NCBI GenBank assembly: GCA_022614735.1 | Contig: JAKEHZ010000055.1 | Span: 1-19,220, forward strand | DNA from: Acidobacteriota bacterium | GTDB taxonomy: Bacteria > Acidobacteriota > Blastocatellia > RBC074 | DNA length: 19,220 bases | Direction of reading: 5' to 3' | Part shown: positions 8,848 to 17,008 of the stretch, in pieces | How the letters are laid out: the number at the start of each line of letters is the position of its first letter | How positions within the stretch are numbered: position 1 is the first letter of the stretch | Position numbers and translations under genes: made by a program | Notes under the pieces: generated by a model | What the model was told of the DNA's origin: nothing | Databases searched by the model: none | What the model saw: only the letters and a program-made list of their open reading frames with translations

Positions 8848-9537
8848 ATGCCACAACTCTTCCACCGCAGCACGAACACGCTTGCGCGGTTGAGTATTGT
8901 CATCGGCGTCTTGCTCGCCGGATTAGTCCTTGGGTTATTATTAGAGGCAAACCGAACGCCATTTGTAACACGAGCATATGTAGCTCGGGAGCAACCGGTT
9001 CAGTTTTCGCACAAACACCACGTTGGCGACGATGGGATCGACTGCCGCTATTGTCATACGACCGTTGAGACGACAGCGACTGCAGGGATGCCGCCGACAA
9101 AAACGTGCATGAATTGCCATTCGCAGTTATTCGCAAATAGTCCTTACCTGGAAATCGTGCGCGATAGCTGGCGCCTCGACCGACCGATCAAATGGACACG
9201 CGTGCATGACCTCCCTGACTTCGTCTATTTCAACCACAGCATTCACGTCAACAAGGGGGTAGGTTGTTCGACCTGTCATGGTCGCGTTGACCTCATGCCT
9301 TTGATGTGGAACGTTGCGTCGCTGCAGATGGAGTGGTGTTTGGAATGCCACCGCAATCCGGAGAATTTTATTCGTCCGAAGAGTAAAATCACTGAGATGG
9401 TGTGGCCTCCGAAGGAGCCTGATCCTAAAGAGTTTCCCAATGGATGGAATCAGGCAGTTGACGGGCCTCGCCTCGTCAGAGAGTACAAGATCCAGCCAAA
9501 AGACGTAATGATAAGCTGTTCAACCTGTCACAGATGA
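8848..9537 (+). CDS. actA: Alternative complex III pentaheme cytochrome c ActA
   Basis: This 229-residue protein has an uncleaved N-terminal anchor or signal (about residues 13-32, LARLSIVIGVLLAGLVLGLL). Five c-type heme motifs follow: CRYCH (66), CMNCH (87), CSTCH (140), CLECH (164) and CSTCH (224). Five hemes match the pentaheme ActA of alternative complex III, which relays electrons from the ActB iron-sulfur chain toward ActE and the terminal oxidase on the outer face of the membrane. FSHKHHV and YFNHSIHV supply likely distal histidine ligands. The ATG follows a strong GAGGTGGAGG. It is the first gene of the act operon and is flanked on both sides by TTTTCAG-type palindromes. Confidence is high because gene order and heme count agree. 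Confidence 0.95.
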   Translation: MPQLFHRSTNTLARLSIVIGVLLAGLVLGLLLEANRTPFVTRAYVAREQPVQFSHKHHVGDDGIDCRYCHTTVETTATAGMPPTKTCMNCHSQLFANSPYLEIVRDSWRLDRPIKWTRVHDLPDFVYFNHSIHVNKGVGCSTCHGRVDLMPLMWNVASLQMEWCLECHRNPENFIRPKSKITEMVWPPKEPDPKEFPNGWNQAVDGPRLVREYKIQPKDVMISCSTCHR

Positions 9538-9542
9538 GAAGT

Positions 9543-9640
9543 TTTTCGGGTTTCAGTTTTCATTTTTCAGCTGTTGATGCGCCATTGCTCAAAAAGTGCG
9601 CTCATCTAATGGCTCAAGACCGAAAACTGAAACCCGAAAA
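9543..9640. repeat. Palindrome of TTTTCAG/TTTTCGG units between actA and actB
   Basis: TTTTCGGGTTTCAGTTTTC (9543-9561) pairs perfectly with GAAAACTGAAACCCGAAAA (9622-9640). Degenerate heptamers flank it on both sides, and an inner GCCATT/AATGGC pair (9581-9586 and 9608-9613) tightens the hairpin. It starts 5 bases after the actA stop. Its heptamers run up to the actB ATG, occupying the place of a ribosome-binding site. Confidence 0.88.
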
Positions 9641-9652
9641 CTGAAAACTGTT

Positions 9653-12600
9653 ATGTCTCATAAAGACCATAATCACGACATCGTACCCATCCAGAAAGAG
9701 ATTCGGGAAAAAATCAAAGAAGGAACTCGCGGGAGAAAAGGCCGAGAGTTTTGGCGAAGCCTTGAAGAGTTAGCCGATACTGAAAAGTTCCGCGAATATC
9801 TGCATCGCGAATTTCCCGCTCTCAACGCCCCGGAAGCTGATCCGTCAATGCTCGATCCGGTCGGGCGACGCAATTTCCTTAAGCTGATCAGCGCCTCGCT
9901 CGCATTCGCCGGATTAACCGCCTGCACGCGCCAGCCTAAGGAGTACATCGTCCCTTACGTCAAGACGCCCGAAGGATTAATTCCCGGTAAACCCCAGTAT
10001 TACGCCACTGCAATGACCATGGGTGGTTTTGCCAGCGGATTGCTCGTTGAGAGCCATGAGGGACGGCCGACGAAGATCGAAGGCAACACGGATCATCCTG
10101 CCAGCAGAGGTGGAACAACCGTCTTTGAACAGGCTTCGGTGCTTCAGCTTTATGATCCGGACCGTTCCCAGACAACACTCTATCTCGGCGATCCGCGGAC
10201 CTGGGGCGATTTTCTGAACCAATTGCGCTCGGCAATGGACGGTCAGCGTGGGAAGCAGGGATCGGGATTGCGCATCCTGACTGAAACGATAACTTCGCCT
10301 ACTTTCGCAGACCAGATGAAGAAGCTGCTTGCGGAGTTCCCGCAGGCGAAGTGGCACGTTTATGAGCCCGCCGGCCGCGATGGCGCGCGAATGGGCGCAC
10401 AAATGGCTTTTGGCCAGTTCGTCAACACGGTCTACCAGTTTGACCAGGCCGATGTCGTGCTCTCACTCGACGCTGACTTTCTGACCAACGGGCCCGGCAG
10501 CGTCCGTTATGCGCGTGACTTCATCAGCAAGCGCAAGCTCACCGGTGGCGCCAACGAAATGAACCGTTTATATGTGGTCGAGAGTATGCTCACGACGACA
10601 GGCGCCAAGGCTGATCATCGTCTACCGATTAAAGCGAGCGAGGTTGATTCATTTGCCCGGGCAATCGCCAACGCACTCGGGGTCTCGGTTGCGACAGGCG
10701 GGAACCTCAGCGCTGAGGCTAACAAGTTCGTCGCGGCTGTTGCTAAAGACCTTAAGGCGCATAATGGCAGGAGCATCGTGATCGCCGGTGAGCATCAGCC
10801 TGCGTCGGTTCACGCAATCGCACACGCGATCAATAATGCGCTCGGCAACAATGGTAAGACAGTCCTCATGACCGACCCGGTTGAAGCAAATCCGGTCGAC
10901 CAGATTGCTTCGCTGGGGGAGCTGGTCAGGGATATGAACACCACATTGCCTAACGAGAAGACCTCGGCAAAGGTCGATCTGCTCGTGATCATCGGGGCCA
11001 ACCCCATCTACAACGCGCCAATCTTCAAGGACGAGAAGACTGGTCAGGATCTGACTTTCCTCGATGCGATGAGGAAGGTAGCCTTGCGTGTGCATATTGG
11101 CCTCTACAACGATGAGACAGCGGCGAACAGCCATTGGCATATAGCTGAAACGCACTACCTCGAATCGTGGGGTGATGCGCGTGCGTTCGATGGGACGGTC
11201 TCGATCATTCAGCCGTTGATTATCCCGCTCTACGGCGGCAGGTCACCTCACGAGCTTCTCGCCGCGATGGTTAATCAGGCGGGCAAGACCAGCTACGATA
11301 TAGTGAGGGATTACTGGAAGCCCCAGCTCGGCGCCAACTTTGAACTGGCCTGGAGGCAGTCGCTCAACGATGGCGTTGTCGCCAATACGGCATTGCCGTC
11401 GAAGAGCGTTACGCTCAGGTCAGATTGGGCCTCTTCGCTTAAACCCATCACACCGGGCCGATACGAGATAGTATTCCGGCTCGATCCTAATATTCACGAT
11501 GGGCGTTTCGCCAACAATTCCTGGCTGCAGGAATTGCCCAAGCCGATCAACAAGATCACTTGGGATAACTTCGCGATCATCAGCGCAAAGACCGCGCACG
11601 ACCTGGCTCTCGCACCAAACGAGGAGCCATATCAGGCCAACGCCAAGATGATCAAGTTAATCCACGACAGAAGGGAACTCGTCATTCCGACGTGGGTGCA
11701 GCCAGGCCATCCTGATGACACAGTGACGGTCTTTTTAGGCTACGGGAGAGATCGCGCAGGTAATGTCGGAAATAATCTCGGCTTCCCCACATATCAGCTC
11801 CGCACCGCAGGCGCCCCCTGGATCGCAACTGAGAAGGTTGATTTCAAGGTAGAGCAGGGAACTTATCAACTCGCTTCGACGCAGGAGCATTTCAACATCG
11901 ATACGAGCGGAATCGATGTTGATGTTTTTCTCGGAGCTGACGATCTGAAGGACCGTCACATAGTCCGCGAAGCCAAGCTGGAGGAGTACAAAAAAGACCC
12001 GAATATTATTCACCACAATGCGCATCAGCCCGACAAAGAGACGACGATGTATCCTCACTGGGAATACAAGGGTTATGCGTGGGGCATGACGATCGATATG
12101 AACGCGTGTATAGGATGCAATGCCTGCGTCGTTGCCTGCGTGTCGGAGAACAATATCGCGGTCGTCGGAAAGGATCTGGTGGCCAAAGGCCGCATCATGC
12201 ACTGGCTGCGCATCGATGCATATTTCAAAGGCGGAACGGTCAATCCGGAAGTCTATTTCCAGCCGATGATGTGCCAGCACTGTGAGAACGCTCCGTGCGA
12301 GGTCGTCTGTCCGGTCAATGCGACAGTACACGACGCCGAGGGTTTAAACGTGCAGGTATACAACCGCTGCGTCGGTACTCGCTACTGTTCGAACAACTGC
12401 CCCTACAAGGTGCGCCGGTTCAATTATCTGCTCTACGGCGATTGGGAGACTCCCTCCTTGAAGAATCTGCGCAACCCTGATGTCACAGTCCGCAGCCGCG
12501 GTGTGATGGAGAAATGCACGTTCTGCGTCCAGCGAATCATGAGTGCCAAGATCGAATCAGAAAAGCAGGATCGCAAAATCCGAGACGGCGAGATTTTGAC

Positions 12601-12841
12601 CGCGTGCCAGTCGGCATGCCCAACCGAAGCGATAATCTTCGGAGACATTAACGATCCTCAAAGTCGTGTAGCGAAACTGAAAAAAGAGCCGCGAAATTAC
12701 TCAGTACTCGAGGATATAAACACAAGGCCACGCGCCAGCTACCTGGCTGCAATCAAGAATATCAATGCGGAGTTAGGTGGCGGCAGCGCTCACGTTAAGA
12801 GACACGATAGCCAGAAGTCAGGAGAGACGAAGCATGGCTGA
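9653..12841 (+). CDS. actB: Alternative complex III subunit ActB (molybdopterin-like plus Fe-S fusion)
   Basis: This protein of 1062 residues, counted from ATG 9653, joins a molybdopterin-oxidoreductase-like region (about 110-750) to a HybA/PsrB-like ferredoxin region (about 800-1010). That fusion is typical of ActB. A twin-arginine-like RRNFLKLISASLAFAGLTAC starts at residue 72 and could also provide a lipobox. Iron-sulfur cysteines are CIGCNACVVAC (819), CQHCENAPCEVVC (874), CVGTRYCSNNC (906) and CTFC (955) with CQSAC beyond. In known complexes ActB carries a [3Fe-4S] and three [4Fe-4S] clusters and lacks Mo cofactor. Clusters pass quinol electrons to ActA. The frame is open upstream to GTG 9596, but that adds only repeat-encoded residues; MSHKDHNHDIVP fits better. 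No Shine-Dalgarno precedes the ATG, because repeat sequence fills that position. The 3' end overlaps actC by 8 bases. Confidence 0.95.
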   Translation: MSHKDHNHDIVPIQKEIREKIKEGTRGRKGREFWRSLEELADTEKFREYLHREFPALNAPEADPSMLDPVGRRNFLKLISASLAFAGLTACTRQPKEYIVPYVKTPEGLIPGKPQYYATAMTMGGFASGLLVESHEGRPTKIEGNTDHPASRGGTTVFEQASVLQLYDPDRSQTTLYLGDPRTWGDFLNQLRSAMDGQRGKQGSGLRILTETITSPTFADQMKKLLAEFPQAKWHVYEPAGRDGARMGAQMAFGQFVNTVYQFDQADVVLSLDADFLTNGPGSVRYARDFISKRKLTGGANEMNRLYVVESMLTTTGAKADHRLPIKASEVDSFARAIANALGVSVATGGNLSAEANKFVAAVAKDLKAHNGRSIVIAGEHQPASVHAIAHAINNALGNNGKTVLMTDPVEANPVDQIASLGELVRDMNTTLPNEKTSAKVDLLVIIGANPIYNAPIFKDEKTGQDLTFLDAMRKVALRVHIGLYNDETAANSHWHIAETHYLESWGDARAFDGTVSIIQPLIIPLYGGRSPHELLAAMVNQAGKTSYDIVRDYWKPQLGANFELAWRQSLNDGVVANTALPSKSVTLRSDWASSLKPITPGRYEIVFRLDPNIHDGRFANNSWLQELPKPINKITWDNFAIISAKTAHDLALAPNEEPYQANAKMIKLIHDRRELVIPTWVQPGHPDDTVTVFLGYGRDRAGNVGNNLGFPTYQLRTAGAPWIATEKVDFKVEQGTYQLASTQEHFNIDTSGIDVDVFLGADDLKDRHIVREAKLEEYKKDPNIIHHNAHQPDKETTMYPHWEYKGYAWGMTIDMNACIGCNACVVACVSENNIAVVGKDLVAKGRIMHWLRIDAYFKGGTVNPEVYFQPMMCQHCENAPCEVVCPVNATVHDAEGLNVQVYNRCVGTRYCSNNCPYKVRRFNYLLYGDWETPSLKNLRNPDVTVRSRGVMEKCTFCVQRIMSAKIESEKQDRKIRDGEILTACQSACPTEAIIFGDINDPQSRVAKLKKEPRNYSVLEDINTRPRASYLAAIKNINAELGGGSAHVKRHDSQKSGETKHG

Positions 12842-14279
12842 TGCAGTCAAGAACCAGGATTACGTTGATCCTCGCCCGCCGGTTGTCGGGCCGGGGCTCG
12901 ATTTCAGATCAATAACGCAGAAGATCGCGGACATCGTCTTGATGCGCGGCTTCAAAAAGGGCTGGGTCTTCGGATTCGCCATTGTCTTCCTCGGATCGAT
13001 CATGCTTTTCAACACGATTGCTTATCTGGTGTTGAAAGGTGTGGGAATCTGGGGCAACAACATCCCTGTCGGTTGGGCCTTCGACATTATCAACTTCGTC
13101 TGGTGGATCGGAATTGGCCACGCAGGGACCCTCATCTCGGCGATCCTCCTGCTGCTGCGGCAATCGTGGCGCAATTCGATCAACCGTTTTGCCGAGGCGA
13201 TGACACTCTTTGCGGTCGCGTGCGCGGGCATGTTCCCGGCGCTCCATACAGGCCGTCCGTGGGTTGACTACTGGCTCTTCCCAATTCCGAATACGATGCA
13301 GATGTGGCCCAATTTCCGCAGCCCGCTGATGTGGGACGTTTTTGCGGTGACGACCTACTTTACCGTCTCGTTGTTATTCTGGTTTATGGGTTTGATCCCG
13401 GATTTCGCGAGCTTGCGTGATACGGCGAAGAAGAAGTGGCAGAAGATCCTCTTCGGCATCCTCGCTATGGGCTGGCGCGGCGATGCGAAACACTGGCATC
13501 GTTACGAAACGGCTTATCTGCTGCTCGCCGGTCTCTCGACACCGCTCGTGCTTTCGGTACATTCCGTCGTGTCATTCGACTTCGCAACCGGCATCGTTCC
13601 GGGCTGGCATACGACGATCTTCCCACCATATTTCGTCGCGGGAGCTATCTACGCGGGGTTCGCGATGGTGCTGACGCTCGCTATTCCGGTTCGCAAGTAC
13701 TATCACCTCGAAGACTTCATCACGCTCCGGCACATTCGCAACTGTTGCAAGGTCATGCTGGCGACGGGGTTGATCGTCGCTTACGGCTATCTCATGGAGC
13801 AGTTCTTCTCGTGGTACAGCAGCAGTACCTATGAAATGTTTATGATGAAGAATCGCATGTTTGGCCCGTACGGCTATATGTACTGGATTCTCATCCTCTG
13901 CAACATCCTCATACCGCAGCTCCTGTGGTGGAAGAAGATGCGCGATAACCTGGCGGTCATCTTCATCATCTGTATGTTTATCAATGTCGGGATGTGGCTC
14001 GAACGATTCGTAATCATCGTCATGAGCCTCAACCGCGATTTTACCCCGTCTGCCTGGTACATGTACCGCCCGACGATCTTCGACTTCACGATGTTCTTCG
14101 GCACGGTCGGATTCTTCCTGACCTGTATGTTCCTCTTCATTCGATTCGTGCCCATGATTCCGATCTTCGAGATGAAGACGCTCTTGCCCGAGGCACAGGT
14201 GGATGAGAAGAAAGTGGAAGATTTAGAGAACGGAAAGGCTCCTGTCGGAGCGACTCCGCTTCCGCAGTTTGGAGACTAA
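12834..14279 (+). CDS. actC: Alternative complex III quinol-binding membrane subunit ActC (NrfD-like)
   Basis: This 481-residue polytopic protein of the NrfD/PsrC family has roughly ten membrane helices. Examples are GWVFGFAIVFLGSIMLFNTI, WWIGIGHAGTLISAILLLLR and FGTVGFFLTCMFLFIRFVPM. In alternative complex III, ActC is taken to be the quinol-oxidising core subunit next to ActB, and the GIGHAGTLISAI and FPALHTGRPW segments are characteristic. The start at ATG 12834 (MADAVKNQDYVDPRPP) follows GGAGAG about 8 bases upstream and overlaps the end of actB, implying translational coupling. The longer frame from 12777 only reads actB sequence in another frame. A perfect 50-bp hairpin begins 6 bases after its stop. 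Confidence 0.95.
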   Translation: MADAVKNQDYVDPRPPVVGPGLDFRSITQKIADIVLMRGFKKGWVFGFAIVFLGSIMLFNTIAYLVLKGVGIWGNNIPVGWAFDIINFVWWIGIGHAGTLISAILLLLRQSWRNSINRFAEAMTLFAVACAGMFPALHTGRPWVDYWLFPIPNTMQMWPNFRSPLMWDVFAVTTYFTVSLLFWFMGLIPDFASLRDTAKKKWQKILFGILAMGWRGDAKHWHRYETAYLLLAGLSTPLVLSVHSVVSFDFATGIVPGWHTTIFPPYFVAGAIYAGFAMVLTLAIPVRKYYHLEDFITLRHIRNCCKVMLATGLIVAYGYLMEQFFSWYSSSTYEMFMMKNRMFGPYGYMYWILILCNILIPQLLWWKKMRDNLAVIFIICMFINVGMWLERFVIIVMSLNRDFTPSAWYMYRPTIFDFTMFFGTVGFFLTCMFLFIRFVPMIPIFEMKTLLPEAQVDEKKVEDLENGKAPVGATPLPQFGD

Positions 14280-14285
14280 ATTATG

Positions 14286-14397
14286 GGACGGAAGAGAGAA
14301 AACGGAACAAACGGAAATAACGGAACAAACGGAAATTCCCTAGGATTTTTCCGTTTGTTCCGTTATTTCCGTTTGTTCCGTTTTCTCTCTTCCGTCC
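14286..14397. repeat. Perfect 50-bp-arm hairpin between actC and actD
   Basis: The left arm, 14286-14335, starts with GGACGGAAGAGAGAAAACGG and continues as alternating CGGAACAAA/CGGAAATAA nonamers. The right arm, 14348-14397, is its exact reverse complement with no mismatch in 50 bases. The loop is TTCCCTAGGATT. It fills nearly the whole actC-actD gap, ending 18 bases before the actD ATG. No poly-T tract follows, so it is not a standard intrinsic terminator, though a 50-bp stem in mRNA could protect the upstream message. Confidence 0.97.
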
Positions 14398-14415
14398 GAG
14401 ATTTGGGATTTTGAT

Positions 14416-14961
14416 ATGACGACACAGGAAGAACCAGGACTTTATGGAATGATGGCTGAGTTCGACGATCCGAATGCGGTCGTCGCTGCCGCGCGCCGGA
14501 CTTACGAAGCGGGTTATCGAAAGATCAACGCCTACTCGCCGTACCCGATCGAAGAATTGTCCGAAGCGATCGGATATCGCCGTAACTATGTTTCGCTGAC
14601 GGTCTTGCTCTTCGGTCTCGTGGGTGGGCTGGGCGGTTTTGCATTGCAGGCCTGGACATCCGCGATTGCTTACCCGCTCAACGTCGGCGGACGTCCGCTG
14701 ATCAGCACACCGTCATTCATTCCGATCACATTCGAATGTGTGGTGTTGCTGGCTGCCTTAAGCGCATTCGTCGGGATGCTGGCCATGAATCGTTTGCCAC
14801 AGCCCTATCACCCTGTCTTCAATGTGCCGGGGTTCAATCGGGCCTCCCAGGATCGGTTCTTCATTTGCGTCAAGGCCGACGATCCGAATTTCAGCGCAAC
14901 AGGAACTCGCGCCTTTCTCGAAGGTCTGGGTGCGAAAGAGGTGAGCGATGTTGAAAAATAA
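14416..14961 (+). CDS. actD: Alternative complex III subunit ActD (DUF3341)
   Basis: This 181-residue DUF3341 protein has an N-terminal cytoplasmic-type domain, with GLYGMMAEFDDPNAVVAAAR and then YRKINAYSPYPIEELSEAIG as family hallmarks. Two membrane helices follow (about 57-78, VSLTVLLFGLVGGLGGFALQ, and about 97-118). In known complexes ActD has no cofactor and stabilises the membrane arm. Position between actC and actE matches the standard cluster. The last 14 bases overlap the annotated start of actE. A weak GGGA precedes the ATG. Confidence 0.94.
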   Translation: MTTQEEPGLYGMMAEFDDPNAVVAAARRTYEAGYRKINAYSPYPIEELSEAIGYRRNYVSLTVLLFGLVGGLGGFALQAWTSAIAYPLNVGGRPLISTPSFIPITFECVVLLAALSAFVGMLAMNRLPQPYHPVFNVPGFNRASQDRFFICVKADDPNFSATGTRAFLEGLGAKEVSDVEK

Positions 14962-15775
14962 ATCAAAAGGCAAAAGGCAAAAGTTAAAAGGCAAAAGTAT
15001 GGAAGGTTTTGTGAACGCAGACGGGAAGAGTGGAAGCGAAAGGCGATCATTTTTGATTTTGAATTTTCGCCTTTCGCCTTTTGCCTTTTGCCTTTTGCCT
15101 TTTGCCTTCTTCCTTACGGCTTGTCGTCAGGATATGCACGATAATCCCAAGTACAAGCCCTACAGGGAAGGGTCTAACCGTCAGCTGCCTGAGGGCACAG
15201 TTGCGCGTGGTTCGCTCGATTTGAATCCTTCAGCGCCGAGAACCGGCGCGGGCCAACCGCAATCCGCACAACCTGCGGCTTCACCGGGGACTACTTCGAC
15301 CACAGGCGCACAGATAACGCCTCCTTCGACTGCCCAGGCTGTTCCGACCGGCGAAGATGGATTTCCCTTCAAGATCACAAAAGAGATTCTCGATCGCGGA
15401 GAGAGCCGTTTCAACATCTCCTGCTCACCCTGCCACGGAAAGCTCGGCGATGGTAATGGAATGATTGCACTGAGAGGGTTTCGACACCCACCTACATATC
15501 ACGAGGAGCGTTTGCGGAAGGCTCCATCGAGTCATTTCTACGATGTGATCACCAATGGGTTCGGCGCTATGCCGAGCTACTCCGACCAGGTGACGCCAGA
15601 GGATCGCTGGAAGGTGATCGCCTGGATCCGGGTCTTGCAGTTGAGCCAGAACGCAAATGCCGCAGAGCTGTCTGAAACGGACAAAAAGGCAATAGAAGCG
15701 GCTGCACAGAGCGCGAGTGAAAAGCCGGGATCTCATTCACCCTCTCAAGGGGGTAAAGGGGGACAACACAACTAA
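14948..15775 (+). CDS. actE: Alternative complex III monoheme cytochrome c ActE (lipoprotein)
   Basis: This 275-residue protein has one heme motif, CSPCH (159), in a cytochrome c domain (about 140-245: RGESRFNISCSPCHGKLGDG, then GAMPSYSDQVTPEDRW). ActE is the electron exit toward the oxidase. A lipobox LTAC makes Cys59 the likely lipidated residue. The hydrophobic core before it (42-56, LSPFAFCLLPFAFFL) is encoded by a TTTTGCC heptamer array. The Lys-rich start (KNKSKGKRQKLKGK) is encoded by the complementary array, so both arms of one palindrome are translated. AGAGGTG lies just upstream of ATG 14948, which supports that start. ATG 14999 is in frame and would give a more usual signal length. 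A Pro/Ala/Thr-rich linker (about 85-135) precedes the heme domain. The stop overlaps the actF start (TAATG). Confidence 0.92.
   Translation: MLKNKSKGKRQKLKGKSMEGFVNADGKSGSERRSFLILNFRLSPFAFCLLPFAFFLTACRQDMHDNPKYKPYREGSNRQLPEGTVARGSLDLNPSAPRTGAGQPQSAQPAASPGTTSTTGAQITPPSTAQAVPTGEDGFPFKITKEILDRGESRFNISCSPCHGKLGDGNGMIALRGFRHPPTYHEERLRKAPSSHFYDVITNGFGAMPSYSDQVTPEDRWKVIAWIRVLQLSQNANAAELSETDKKAIEAAAQSASEKPGSHSPSQGGKGGQHN
14962..15109. repeat. (AAAAGGC)n / (TTTTGCC)n palindrome inside the 5' end of actE
   Basis: The left arm (about 14962-14998) has AAAAGGC-type units. The right arm (15071-15109) has complementary TTTTGCC units. An inner perfect 11-bp pair, GCGAAAGGCGA (15036-15046) and TCGCCTTTCGC (15067-15077), marks the stem base near the centre. 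Both arms are within the actE reading frame. Confidence 0.9.
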
Positions 15776-16977
15776 TGAATACGATTTACAATCCTCCGCA
15801 TGAGCTCAGACGTAGTCGAGGAATCGCAATAGGCGTTGGTCTCATTGGAATACTTGTGTGGGTGATTGCCGCCGTGGTCTCGGGCAATGCCAGGGAAACT
15901 TTCTTTCAATCCTACCTTGTCGCCTTCGTCTTCTGGACGGGGATCTCGCTCGGCTGCCTCGGATGGTTGATGATCCAATACCTCGGTGGTGCCAGCTGGG
16001 GTGTAGTCATTCGGCGTCTGCTTGAATCGGGTGCGCACACGTTGGTTTTGATGATGGCGCTGTTTTTGCCGATAGCCTTTCTGGGATTGCACAGTCTTTA
16101 TGAGTGGGCGGACTTGAAAGCCGTGGCGGAGAGCCAGGTTCTACGGCATAAGAGCCTCTATCTCAATACGGCGTTCTTCACCGTCCGTACCTTCATTTAC
16201 TTCACCATCTGGCTGACGTTACTGTACTACCTGAGGAGGTGGTCACATCAACTGGACGAGACTGGCGATCCGGCTTTCATTCAGTACGCGCAAAACCTGA
16301 GCGGCCCGGGGTTTGTCTTCTATGGCCTGGCCGCCACGTTTGCCGGGATCGACTGGATTATGTCGCTCGACCCGGAATGGTTCTCGACCATCTTCGGGTT
16401 GATAATGATCGCCGGACAGGGCGTCTCGTCTATGGCATTCATCATCTCAGTTTGCATGATTCTTTCATGGCGAGAGCCGATGTCGCACGTTTTACAACCG
16501 AAGCATTTCCATGATCTGGGCAAACTGCTGCTCGCGCTGGTCATGCTCTGGGCCTACTTCTCGTTCTCGCAGTTGCTGATAATCTGGTCTGGAAACTTGC
16601 CCGAAGAGATTCCCTGGTTTCTCGAGCGCTTCAAAGGCAACTGGCGCTACATCGGGGTTGGACTGATTCTTCTATATTTCTTTTTACCGTTCATGCTCCT
16701 GCTCTCACGCGATTTGAAGCGTAATTCGCGGAGGCTGGTGATAGTCGCATGGATCATCATCCTGATGAGGTTCGTTGACCTGATGTGGATGATCGTGCCC
16801 GAGTTTGAGCACGTACACCCGGTGCGGGTATCAGGATATTTTGTCTATCTTGCTGCGACTATCGGAATCGGCGGTCTCTGGCTCGGATGGTTCCTCTGGC
16901 AACTTAGCCAGCGCGCATTGTTGCCGATCAATGATCCACAGCTGAAAGAAGCACTCGCGGCGGGCGGGCATCATTGA
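15775..16977 (+). CDS. actF: Alternative complex III membrane subunit ActF (NrfD-like)
   Basis: This 400-residue polytopic protein is related to ActC, with about ten helices. Examples are AIGVGLIGILVWVIAAVVSG, LVLMMALFLPIAFLGLHSLY and FYGLAATFAGIDWIMSLDPE. The WIMSLDPEWFSTIFG and WAYFSFSQLLIIWSGNLPEE segments are typical of ActF. In known complexes ActF mirrors ActC across the membrane arm; whether it binds quinol or moves protons is unsettled. The ATG overlaps the actE stop by one base, so translation is probably coupled. A G-rich AAGGGGG lies upstream. It is about the usual length, and the frame is intact. Confidence 0.95.
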   Translation: MNTIYNPPHELRRSRGIAIGVGLIGILVWVIAAVVSGNARETFFQSYLVAFVFWTGISLGCLGWLMIQYLGGASWGVVIRRLLESGAHTLVLMMALFLPIAFLGLHSLYEWADLKAVAESQVLRHKSLYLNTAFFTVRTFIYFTIWLTLLYYLRRWSHQLDETGDPAFIQYAQNLSGPGFVFYGLAATFAGIDWIMSLDPEWFSTIFGLIMIAGQGVSSMAFIISVCMILSWREPMSHVLQPKHFHDLGKLLLALVMLWAYFSFSQLLIIWSGNLPEEIPWFLERFKGNWRYIGVGLILLYFFLPFMLLLSRDLKRNSRRLVIVAWIIILMRFVDLMWMIVPEFEHVHPVRVSGYFVYLAATIGIGGLWLGWFLWQLSQRALLPINDPQLKEALAAGGHH

Positions 16978-17008
16978 AATTTGAGATTTGAAATTTGAGA
17001 TTTGAGAT
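16978..17008. repeat. Direct (ATTTGAG)n heptamer array without inverted partner
   Basis: About four ATTTGAG/ATTTGAA units fill the 31-base gap between actF and the next gene. Unlike the other elements it has no complementary arm. The same unit occurs in the palindrome at the start of the window. It leaves the next gene with only a weak GAG as ribosome-binding site. Confidence 0.8.

Noticed and set aside
9596..9652. Longer actB start at GTG 9596
   Set aside because: The added residues are repeat-encoded, and the family-like N terminus begins at MSHKDHNH.
11735..12331. 198-residue reverse open frame inside actB
   Set aside because: It is a shadow of the conserved iron-sulfur coding region and has no recognisable domain.
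12777..12833. Longer actC start at 12777
   Set aside because: It would overlap actB coding sequence by 65 bases. ATG 12834 has a ribosome-binding site and the expected N terminus.
14286..14397. Intrinsic terminator after actC
   Set aside because: The stem is far longer than normal, lacks a following T-run, and lies within an operon whose downstream genes belong to the same complex.
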